From NCBI GenBank assembly GCA_013365325.1, contig JABVXV010000106.1, positions 1 through 64,000 on the forward strand: a stretch of 64,000 nt of DNA, written 5' to 3'. Both the position numbers and the translations under genes were made by a program. Origin of the DNA: Dipetalonema caudispina (lineage: Eukaryota > Nematoda > Chromadorea > Rhabditida > Onchocercidae). This document shows positions 40,095 to 64,000 of this stretch, piece by piece. The notes under the pieces are model-generated. The model worked only from the letters and a program-made list of their open reading frames with translations, made no database searches and had not been told where the DNA came from. Positions within the stretch are counted from its first letter, which is position 1, and each line of letters begins with the position of its first letter.

Positions 40095-42900
40095 AACCAA
40101 CAATGTTCGTTAAATATCCAATACCGTTATTTCAGTCTATTAAACTTCTAAAATTCTATAATAAAATAAAATGTATAGAAATATCTTTTGTAAATTTCAA
40201 TGATTTTTCAAACTTTTTAATCAAAAAGCAACACAACAGTTGTGCTTTACGTAGTCAATTTCCTACAAATTTTAAGATCAAATTTCAAAAGCAAAATCAT
40301 GGAAAAAAAAAAAAACATTGTAATTGCATTAATTACAATTTAACTTTAAATGTCCTCCTCAATCATATCATAATTCCTTCTTGACTCTCCCAAACTTCCG
40401 GGAATTTTACCCGTCTTCCATCCTTCCTTCCTTCCTTACCGTATAGGAGGAAGGCAAAAAGATAAATGAATTCGATATAGCGCTGCAATTAAATTATATA
40501 ACATTTGCTGGATAAAGGCCAAATATTAAAGAAGACGAAGGGTTCCTTCAGGTTCACATTTTTCTTTTCTTTTTTTTTTTTTTTTTTTTCCTTTCATTTC
40601 GATTTGTGTGAAATTTTAAGGTTATCATGCAAATACTTCATATTCAAATATTTTACGGAAGTCTTTGTATGATTACTATTATAATTTTATGTCCTATTTA
40701 TATTAGTTAATTAAAATTTCCAAGACTTTTTGGCGCTCACTTTTTGTTCGAATAGTTTGGTAGCACTTTTTGGAATTGTACTTAGCTATTCTATTTCGTG
40801 TATTTTCCAAAACTTTTGCATATATAGCAAATATTTCTATTTTAATTTCGGTATTTCTATTGCAGAGACTTTTGGAAAGAAGTGAATATATAAAATTGTA
40901 TTTGTTGATGTTCTTCAATCTTCAGGATCTTCCAAAGAAAGAAACGTTGAATTGGGCGATAAACTGGTAGTCGGTAAGTCTAGACAACTGTTATTATGCA
41001 ATTATATAATTGAATACAGCATGATTTTTTCTACTTTTTGTTTTTTTATCTTTTTTTTTTTTTTCCTGAAAGATTTCTGTTGTAATAGCTGAAAAAATTT
41101 TTCTGCATCTTATTAGATGCATGTGTCACATTACAGATAAGTAGAATTTTGTACTGTCTCATCCTCTGCTCCATCTTGGGTTTTTTTAATGACTAAAACA
41201 AAGATTTTTAAAGGTAGCCATCTTTCTAACTCTGACTTCATTTTTAAATGATTTATAACCACACCTTATAACACCGGCATTAAGAATGAAGGCATTTAAG
41301 AAATCACTTGTAGTGTATCGATCTCTTATATTGTTTAAATTAGCTGTTCATGAAAATAAGTTCATTTGATTATAGTGGCTTTCCTTCGTTTTCTTCACAC
41401 TTTAATATGCTTTTTTTTTCTTTTAAATAGACGTTTCATGTCTTAACTGATTGATATTTCTCAGGTATTGGTATGATATGTTTTGCTACTTCTTTACTTT
41501 TTTCTCTGTGGATCTAACTAAATTACTCATTTTGTTTCTTACTACTTTTTAAGTTTAGTCTTGTCTGCTGGAACATATTCAGGGGATTTCCTCAATTATC
41601 GCAAGGCCGAAATACAGAAGTTGATGTATTGTTTTAACTGACGAGGAAATCTCGTTTTACCATCATGATACTTCGGTGTGCGAACCAGCAGACAAACCAA
41701 CACTTTTTAGTTTAACTCACGGTTTAAATCATGCGAAGCAAATAAGTTTTTCCTGGTTGCTTGCATTGGTAGTGCATGAATATGCGAAGTAGAAAAAAAT
41801 AATGTGTAGTCGTTCTGTATGAAAGGTATACTTAGTACAAACTGTACTGACCATTTGCTTTATTCTTGGTTGGATTTTGCAGTCCATTGCTGCTACTTTG
41901 GTATACCATTTCCTTATAAATTTCCTACAGAATTCTTCTAAGAGACATCGTCGTGATTAGAAAGTGGGAACAATGTTGAACACAGAACGACAGATGTTTT
42001 AAAGCTGCAAGCATGTAAAGGAAGTATGTACAAATAAAACTAAAAAAGGAGTACTGGTTAACCATCTAATAGTCCTACGTTTGTGAAATCGTTTTTCATA
42101 ATTTGATCCGAATTGATTCTGCTAACCTGCAAGTGTATTTCGCTGCAAATGAAGTTCCCACCTGAACATCCCATCCTCCCGTTGATCAGGGCAGTGTAGT
42201 GGCTTGTTTTCGGTTGACATTTCTTTCCTGTCATTGCGACCTTCGTAAAGGACAATCTTCTATTTCGGGGAGGGGAGGGGAAGTATATATGTATCTCACG
42301 GTCTTCCTGTATTCTAGTGAAAAAAAAAGGTGAAATTATGAGGCTATCTTGTGATAACTTATTGAACACGGTAATTATGAAATTTTTCATAGTCAAACTT
42401 GATGCAGACGTGGTACGAATGGTTTCTGTTCTTGATGTCAGCTGTCATAAGCTGCTTTGCCTCGCAGTTCCCCCCCTCCCCCTGAACGTGATGCACGTCT
42501 TGTTTTTCAGGATGCTGCTATTTGAATGTATACATTTATTTATGTAAATAGGTTGTGGATGAAATGTGAGGAAGCTAACAGATGTGGAGAAATATGCGGG
42601 GTTTCAGGGGAGGGAGCTTAGATGAGAGTAAGTTTCTAAATTGATTGAATTTGTTGTGAGTGAGTGGATTGGATGAGAGACATTCGTTGTTCTGATGACT
42701 TCCGAATAAAGGAAGAATCTGTGTGAAATAGCTGAATTTGGCATTTGGTTTCAGGAGTGGGACACATTCTATTGAATTTGACGATTTATCTGGAAAAGCC
42801 AGCAGTAGCAATAGCCGCAGCTTTTCATGATGATGATGAAAAGTTGTTTAGTGAGTGCTAGCTTGCTCAGTTAAGGAAAGCACTCGTCCTCAGTTACAGT

Positions 42901-42951
42901 GAGGTGCGAGTGGTGGTGTAGTGTAGTGTGGTGTGGTGTGGTGTGTATGTG
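42901..42951. repeat. GTGGTGTA/GTGTG-rich low-complexity tract
   Basis: Imperfect GTGGT and GTGTAGT units in the GC-richer segment upstream of ctbp-1. Confidence 0.7.
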
Positions 42952-45433
42952 AGATGCGGCAAAGATATTATGAGGAGGGAGGAAGAAATGGAGAGTCTTG
43001 TGTTGTGTTTCTTAACTCCTAGAGGGCCGTTGGAGCTGGCGGTGTGGTGTATGGTGGTGTACGTGGTTAGATCCATCTTGCCTAGGGACGTTATCCTGAT
43101 GGCGGTGGCGACAGCCAATGTGTTGTGCTGACTCAGAAGCATTGCTTAATGAAAGTTTTAGCCTTGGGCGTTGCACTGCATTGATTAATTAATAGGAAAG
43201 GGAAGTGAAGAGTCCAGTCGTGGTTTCCACAATGATAACGGTAAGAAGAATGAGAAGGAGGAGGTGGCAGTGGCAATAATGGTGGTACAAACAAGTGACG
43301 TAGAAGGATGAGGACATTTTAGGGATGGTCCATGGATAGATGAGAGTGGTTTAGATGAACGAAGGGTGCAAATAATGGAATCAGGGAAGAGTGGCGGCAT
43401 TCGTTACTGGTGAGGACAGGGATAGATGGATTATGGGTGTCTGCATTGGGAGCCTAGTGAGTGTAGAGACGCCTTCTCATGAGGCCAAAGTGAGAGCTAG
43501 TTGGGTCTTCTTATCCTCTAGCTCAACTCATTAGTGGTATATTGATACCTGTCGAGTAGAAGATTTAACTTTGATTGATGAGTATAGTTGGAGTGGACGA
43601 CTTGCCCCGAAGAGGCACATGGATTAAATTTCGCTGCCGCCGGCTGCTCCTTCCATTCGATTTTTGTTTGTGGCCGCTGAGAAGAGGAGAGAGACCGTGT
43701 AATCGGCGATGCCCGTAATTCAATCCGGACGGCAGCACTTCGTGTGGTGCGCCTTGATGATGAGGCTCTCCTCAGTGCACTTCTTTTCACTTTGTGGTCA
43801 TTAAACTCCATTGCCTAACACTACGATCCACAATCTTCACCTGCCGCTGGTGGTAGTGGTCCAGTTTTATATTACTAGTTGGTTCCAGTCACAGTATTTT
43901 CCTGTTCTGGGTTTCCATTAATATATTCGATTCCCCTAGTATCCGCAGTGATGGTCTTGTTTTGAATGATATTCTCGGCATCATCCACAACAACGCATAT
44001 GTCATAACTACTACTATCTGCTTATTTTACTGCCTGTTGTTTTCAGGCTTGGCTATACTTCTTTACTAAATATCTTCTCGCTGTTTGACGAAGCAGTGAT
44101 ATGTTGCTGCATTTTTTAATGGAAATACTAAGCTACTGGAAGCAGAATATCATGCATTGTTGAAACCCAAAACTCGAAATCTGGCCTTAGATGTCCACTG
44201 GCTACATGCTGCATTACTCATTTAGCAAACAGGCATACTGGTGACAATGGAAATTGATGCACAGATTCACAGCACGTTATAATTGATGACATTACCTGAC
44301 ATCTACTTATATCGTCTTGGTCATTTCATGCCTTACTTTATCTCCCATTTCACGCTTATTACCGTATAAGCCCGTTTCCAGACCGATTAAGCTATTTGCA
44401 AATTTAATTTTTCAAACACTTTTAGTTAGCGTATTCTATACTATTTAGAGAAAACTGCATAAATTGATTGTTCATTTTGGTTAAATTTTTCAATGTTGTA
44501 GCCTCGTGTCCGTTTGCCCACCTTTCTGCTCTCGTTCTTTTGTTCCATTCCTTCTTCAAAAAATTAATTAATTAAATATAAAACTTTCGTTTAATAAAGA
44601 AGAACATTGAATGGAACGGTTTGCAGGGTTTACGCTAAAGCGAAATGTTAGATGCTAGATATTGTGGTTGTTCCACGCACAGATTTTTAAATGCTTCTGT
44701 GATCGCTTTGAAATCTGTTGTTAGCTTTTGTGCTTACATATGAAATTATAGTCAACTAAAAGGGTATACACGTACGCTGCTGCATCCTTGTTATCCATTA
44801 TTCGAATGACTGGCTTCTATATTTGTTCCTGCTAATGATAGGTTCTTGATTTATTTTTTGATTAATTGTGACGCAAGTTAAATCAGGAATAACAATTCAG
44901 CAAAGTTAAGATTTTTTTAGGGCTGAAGTTTTTCCAGAGCAAATGAAAATTAGTTAGAGCCTAGAGGGTCCAGAATGATAGGTAGGAAATTAATAAAAGT
45001 CAAAAGGATTAGATTAATAGTGAAGGAAACGAAAGCATTGAGATGGGGATGTTTTGAACGGGTTGTTGGAGTTTTGCTGTTGTAGGGCAAGTGTTATTGA
45101 GCGCCGTTAGGACATATATGAGATTAATATTGGCATCTAAAGGTGGATGTCATAGGGATAAAAATAGACTGATAGGTAATGCATAATTATTAAATGAAGT
45201 AGTGCAGGAAGAAGGAGGTACTGATACTATTTGAGGGGCTGAAGTATGAAATACCAATTATCATTCCATACGTAGATGCTATTGTATACGTACCTCGTAT
45301 ACTTCACACATAGTTACTCCGTACTGGGCCGTTGCCTCCTCGCTACTGTAGATATTGGTGTAAGCTTAATGAAATTAACAGTCGTGGATGTGTTAAATGG
45401 TTGCAGCGCGCTGCTACGTTCAGCGCATGTCTG

Positions 45434-58863
<13,430 letters not shown>

Positions 58864-59737
58864 GTTGATCTTTAATGCTTTTTGCATTTCACTTTAATTA
58901 GGTTTATTGACTAATGAATGCACAAATATGAGACTAATATGTATTCAGCAATGGTAAAACTGACTAAACCGATGACAGCTAGTTTTTCCTATCAACATTT
59001 GTAAGTTCTTATAACTTTGTTCCATTTGTTAAGCGTCATTTGCAAATAAACGTAGGAAGCGCAAAACCTGCGTCTTTTCGTATTTTATCTATGAAATTTT
59101 TTTGTGAAACTTTGCTATTCGACAGACCTCGTAGCGTAATTATCATTCATCAAATATCAACTCTCATTTTGTCTTGTAGTTTGCTTATGGAAAAGTATTA
59201 CCAAAACGTCGAAATAGGAATCCACTCCCATAAATCGATTTTTTGCAACTACAGGTTGAGAAGATGTTTGGACTAGCTTGTTGTTAGTTGTCTGTGTTGG
59301 AAAATCTGAGAAAACAGTGGGTTGCGGAAATTGTTGATTTTTTAAGATAAATACTAGTAGTGACAGCTCTCGATTAGCTTTGTGAATTGTATTATGGCGC
59401 TACTTAGGTTTCGATCATTACAGATAGATATACTTCCATGGCAACTTTTCCATATGCGGAAATAATTTTCCTGGTTTAGCATTTTACTTTTCCAATTGGG
59501 TTTGTTCTAAAAGAAAAAAAAAAGAACTTGGGCAATTATTATAAGTTATTGATTTGTATGGAGTGGTTGCATGGTTCAGGTAAAGAAGTAAAGACATTAA
59601 TACATTGAAATGAAACAGGTCAGTTATGGAGTTCGTTAGTCTGCTGTGGATGTATGTTTGCGTGTGTAGGTATGTTATGTTTCGTATATTTATATTTGTG
59701 CGTTATACCACAAGTAAAAATTTCATATTGGTGGTGT

Positions 59738-59806
59738 ATGTGTGTTTGTATATGTGAGTGTGTATGTGTGTGTGTGTATGTGTGTGTGTGTGTGTGTCTG
59801 TGTCTG
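59738..59806. repeat. (TG)n microsatellite
   Basis: TGTG/TATG array of about 70 bases with interruptions. Confidence 0.9.
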
Positions 59807-60644
59807 TGGCGTGGTATGAATGGAATTATGCTTCATGGTTGTTTTGTAATACAAAAGTTCGTTCTCTTTTTTTTGCCAGTTTATTTCTTACAGTGAATAT
59901 GAATTGTACATAAAATAGTTTTGACTTCTTACTTGTTACGGTGATTTCCATTATTTTATTATTCAGTTATGATTTCTGTTGCTTTGTCGCATTTCTCGAA
60001 ATAACTAAATGTCGTCTCATCTTTTCAACAGTTGTTTGTTTCAGTTTTTTGACATTCTTAAATTTAGCATTAATTTCTCGCCAGCTACTTTAATGCTATA
60101 TTCCAGAATTGCATTGTTCATTATTTATTTGGGGGTTTATTTTAGGGGATACCTACGCCTAGTAATGATAAAAGGGAGCAAACTTGGTGCTTTTTTCTTA
60201 ACTGAATTTAAAAGTCGGTGGGCGGAGTGTATTTTTGTTTTTTTTTCCTTGGATCCTCGACTTTCCAACCTCCGTATACAGCGTTCATAGATGAGCGGGT
60301 GTCACCATTGTTTTTCTATCATGTTATCAGAGTCAGTTTTATGCGTTTTGTGAAAGCGTACCTATGTAAAGGATAGTATTCCGGTCTGGTAAACATGCCA
60401 AAACAGTTAACATTTCCACCTTTATTGCTGCTTGGAAATGCTTTTTCGAAGGGTTGGATACGGGATTGTTGTCCTTCCCAGAATACTATCCATGTTTGAT
60501 ACAAGTTTTGGACTTCTAATTTGTCGTGAAATGAGCAAATATAACTTTCTTTTAAATGGTGATATGATCAAGATTTCCGCTCACAATTGCATTACATTGT
60601 TGGATGTCAGTATGGATTTCATTCATTGTTGCATACGCAGCCAA

Positions 60645-60704
60645 GTCATACAAATTAGTTTCTGTCATACAAATCCTTCTGTTTCTGTCATACAAGTCAT
60701 ACAA
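60645..60704. repeat. four copies of GTCATACAA
   Basis: The 9-mer occurs at 60645, 60664, 60687 and 60696. The middle copies are embedded in a longer TTTCTGTCATACAA unit. Confidence 0.9.
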
Positions 60705-62263
60705 ATCCCAACCCATTCACAGCGTTAATTTCGGCCAGTACTAGTCCAATCTGTATTCAAGAATTTGTTAGAATGATATCCCTTGAATCTTGAGGGAAGA
60801 ACAGACAACACGCCCTTCCAGATTTATCGTTGACGATATTCGTTCACCTTCTCGCTCACAAGTATGAATGGCTGTTGCGACTATTCACTGAGAAAAACTT
60901 GGCATATATATCATGGATTAAAAAAGGGGTGAGGTGTTATAGTTTTGAGGTTCGATGTAGAGGCTGATAGATACAGAATATTCACAGTTGTTCGGCACTG
61001 AAAATTTGGGATATGGGATTGTGTGTCTTGAGGACGTCGAGAATGGGTGATTTTAAAAATTGGAATAGAACCAATTGAACAGGTCTTACCTATAATCTTC
61101 GAGAACACATAATTTTCTGAACAGCTATTAATGTCAACTCAACAAAGTGGTTACTGTATAGATTGAATGGATGTAAATCTTTTCTATGAGAATGATTAAA
61201 TCGGAGGTTTATTTCTGGAAAATCTGGGATGTCCTTGGAAGTATGTGGGTGATGAGTCTGTGCATAGTATTGTAAAAGTTGTGCTAAATCAGTGTTTACA
61301 CAACTTGCAGATGCTACCTCGACAAATTCAACAAGCTGATTAATAAGAACTCCATCTTCTCTATCACTGCTATTTCGATGATTTCATTTTCAACTCCATC
61401 CGCTATTTTTCGCAAATATTCCCATCACTCTCATTAAATGTCGAAATAATGGCCATTTTCCAAACATTACTGGTTTCTCTTGAGGAAGTAGATAAGAGTA
61501 ATTCCTATTGCTAAGGGCTTTTCTGTACTTAAGTTTAATATCGAGATTTTTAATCGTAGTGAAAGCGAACCTATAGCTAGTATATTTATCGTCCCAAATT
61601 GAAGTGAACATTGATAAAATTCTTGAGCTCATTTTTGATTTCGAGTATACTGAAAAACTTTCATTGATTAAATTACGGCTTATGCCATAAAAAGTATTGT
61701 TAAATAGCATGAAGTTTATTGATTTATTGGTAGGAATGTGGTATATATGCTTTTATCCTACCTGTGTATTTCACCAAAAGATATATGCTAGTTTCCAATG
61801 TTTGTCCAACTCGAACACTTTCATGTATTCTTACCATCATATTGTTCCTATCCGGCCTCTACCTCTTCTACTACTCATTGCTTTCTTCCAACTTTTACTT
61901 TGTACATCCCTTAGTAAATAGTCATTCTGAAATCTTTTCTCTTATGAACCATCTTCCCATATTATCTTGCAAAATTCTGGCTATACTAAAATTATAATAC
62001 GAACCCATTCATCAACAAAAAAAAAAGAAAAGGATGTGCTAAATTGACTTAGATGAATCTATTAGAAGGAATGGTAAAAGTGGAGATAAGAAGAGGAAAA
62101 ATTATCCAACTTTACTAATTTTGATATATTCAATATTCTAATATTAATATTGTGAGTTATTTTATTGATTGCATTATATATAAATTTAATGAAAATGAAT
62201 AAAACTAAAATCAATTATCGTTCTACAGCGTTTATAATTGTTAATAACTCATTGGAAATATTC

Positions 62264-63899
62264 ATGGCTCAAGTGCCTCCATCACCATGGTCCAGATGGG
62301 ATGCTCCTGGTTAGCTTTAATTCAGCATTTGATAATTATCACACTCACACATGCTCTCACATTGTTGATATTTTTATCCAATAAACAAACATACTTTGTA
62401 TAATTTTTCTTTTTCAAATCGTTTTTTCTGTTTTTTTTTTTTGCCTCAGACCATGTGTATTTGCAATGACTCTATAATTGGAGAAATTGTAAGTAAATAA
62501 AGAAGAGAAATGGTGCATTCTTTTTTTCCTTCTGATTTATTTGTAAATATAAACATTTTCATCATGAACAACTCTTTTAAATCACATATTTATACTGAAA
62601 TTGCTTTCAAAATATTTAATCTCCAACAAGATTTTTATGGATGGTTTTAGGTTATCAGTATGTATCAAATAAGACCAAGCTACCATTTCCGTTGCAGTAC
62701 GATACTGGATTTGAAAGTCCTGGGTCACAGTTTGGAAATGCAACACGACAAAGGTTGGTGGGAGCTGGTAGACTTCTTGATCAAAAGACAAATCGTAAGT
62801 TAATAATATAACTAAGTAAGGTTGTATTGAGAAATACAAATTTATGGCGAAGTAGCTTTGTTCTGCTCTATGGCTTTATGAAGCGATCAATTTCAAATTT
62901 ATTTCGAGAATTAACTAATTGAATTATGAAGTTAATCATAACATAATTCAAATGGGCGATTTTTAACACTAGTAAACTATAATTTTCATGAAAATCCTTT
63001 TCACTGATGATGATTTTTTGAGCTCGAAAAGTTCAACTTACGTTTATGTCTGGCATGCTATTTGTTCGACATGAGGGAAATATATTATCCTGATTTATGG
63101 GATAGTATTTGTAATACATATATTGGCAGTAATTGTTATAATTGTTAACTTTTTATTTGCTTCCATGTATTTGGAATAATTAACTGAATTGGAACATAAA
63201 CTTTTTCTGGCTACTTTTTGCAAAATAATTTGTAGCAAATGATGCAAATTTCGTTGACTGTATATATGGAATAGAAAATTCTCCAATTCATTTCATCGAA
63301 CGATGTTTAGCAAGTGTTGGATGTTGTGAAACAACATGCTGCAAAAATCCTTCATGGTTAACTATTTCTTTTCGTTTTTCTGTGTAGTTAAATGAAACAG
63401 CGTATTTCTCCCACACTTAACAGGCTTTTTTGACCTTTCAAATAGATAAATCCCAAGAAATTGAAGTCAGCTAAAAAATTAAGAAGCTGTTTTACAGGCA
63501 GGAAAAGTATGCTTGGGCAATTGCACTCCTTGCAATATTTTGTGTTCTTGTACTTCTCTCCCTGTTCGTGATATTATTTTGCTGGTTGTATAATCGAGCG
63601 AGAGATAAGCACCAGAAACGATTGATTAGCCAATCAATGGGTGAAATGACTCCAGCGATGTCACAGGTTCTTTCCAAATATAATTTTTTTTTTAATTGGC
63701 AAGACATTTTGGAGAAAATTATGAAGAAAGTGATCTGAGATTTACCTATCTAAATCAAGTTTCAGATAAGTGAATGTAATCTGAAATTAAATGTGAAATC
63801 TTGCTTCTTCGAGTTAATTTGCAGGCAAATCTAGCTACAATCGATAATCGAAATGAAAGTGGTTATTATCCGTATGTTGGTGGACCTAATCAGTATTGA
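62264..63899 (+). CDS. small cysteine-rich single-pass membrane protein
   Basis: Five phase-consistent exons: 62264-62309, 62651-62794, 63236-63356, 63498-63666 and 63825-63899 (TGA), giving 184 residues. The N-terminal part (MAQVPPSPWSRWDAPGYQYV) is followed by a cysteine cluster at about residues 72-103: FVDCIYG, ERCLASVGCC, ETTCCKNPSW. A strong membrane span comes next (WAIALLAIFCVLVLLSLFVI, then LFCWLY). A basic stop-transfer (NRARDKHQKR) leads to a short tail ending SGYYPYVGGPNQY, which is Tyr/Gly/Pro-rich. The CC-x3-CC cluster next to a single membrane segment recalls nematode CX-type or Shisa-like proteins, but I cannot assign a family. No signal peptide is seen at this ATG. The frame is open upstream to a TTCTACAG acceptor at 62228, so an upstream exon could supply one. 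Confidence 0.75.
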
Positions 63900-64000
63900 C
63901 ACCTAAAAAATTCCTTTTTAACCATGGGATCAGCATAGGGATGCGTACTGAAAATCAGCCGTTGTACTAACTTGAAATATTACAAATTATTTTCTGATCA

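Larger units (their letters stand above)
39536..45433. other. intergenic region upstream of ctbp-1 and of the minus-strand GTPase
   Basis: AT-rich to about 42 kb, then noticeably richer in G and C with GTGG/GGTG-rich patches up to 45.4 kb. It contains no confidently supported gene. It likely holds the ctbp-1 promoter and 5' UTR. Minus-strand open frames at 42.1-42.4 and 43.5-43.8 kb are protein-like in composition but lack a consistent splice structure. A 48-nt exon-like element at 40926-40973 is described among the findings. Confidence 0.5.
58864..62263. other. intergenic stretch between ctbp-1 and the cysteine-rich membrane protein gene
   Basis: It holds the ctbp-1 3' flank, a (TG)n tract at about 59738-59806 and a GTCATACAA repeat at 60645-60704. 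A 106-codon AT-rich minus frame at 61390-61710 could not be assigned to any family. No tRNA or other RNA gene was recognised. Confidence 0.5.

Noticed and set aside
42058..42396. 112-codon minus frame
   Set aside because: No recognisable domain or splice continuation; it overlaps an equally open plus-strand frame.
43518..43811. 97-codon basic, Ser/Arg-rich minus frame starting MEFNDHKVKRSALRR
   Set aside because: It looks protein-like, but no following minus-strand exon with consistent phase was found. The local rise in GC makes long frames more likely by chance.

Overview
The window is eukaryotic nuclear DNA, almost certainly from a parasitic nematode and most likely a filarial (clade III) species. 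The grounds are high AT content, small exons split by short and medium introns with TTTCAG-type acceptors, long microsatellite-rich intergenic stretches, an SXP/RAL-2-type secreted protein gene, a DIM-1-type muscle gene, and a CtBP gene carrying the N-terminal THAP domain known from nematode CTBP-1. I assembled eight multi-exon genes by hand from splice sites and reading-phase continuity. Products were recognised from remembered family features, without any database search.

Left part (1-16.4 kb), plus strand: a (TAG)n tract; a gene with a low-complexity N-terminal region, a PH-like domain and a complete but divergent actin-like domain (3.8-9.6 kb, 5' end not found); a ZNF330/NOA36 orthologue (10.5-13.1 kb) with an expanded acidic repeat tail; and a secreted SXP/RAL-2 (DUF148)-like protein (14.0-16.4 kb). 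A gene-free, simple-repeat-rich stretch follows (16.4-24.6 kb).

Middle (24.6-39.5 kb): a DIM-1-like three-Ig muscle protein on plus, with two alternative last exons, faces a two-LIM CRP/MLP-type protein on minus. Both families act at muscle attachment or sarcomere structures, so this looks like a convergent muscle pair. After 6.8 kb with only a frameshifted coding remnant comes a minus-strand degenerate small GTPase that most resembles IFT27/RABL4. That is unexpected because C. elegans is described as lacking IFT25/IFT27.

Right part (45.4-63.9 kb), plus strand: a ctbp-1 orthologue (THAP domain plus D-2-hydroxyacid-dehydrogenase-like CtBP core) spans 13.4 kb. It has a 5.2-kb first intron holding a candidate alternative first exon and two perfect hairpins, and a later intron holding a partial, stop-containing exon duplicate. 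The last gene encodes a small cysteine-rich single-pass membrane protein.

The strongest candidates for something undescribed are the PH-actin-related fusion, the IFT27-like GTPase with an X-box-like site upstream, and the layered N-terminal and C-terminal exon choices in ctbp-1 and dim-1.
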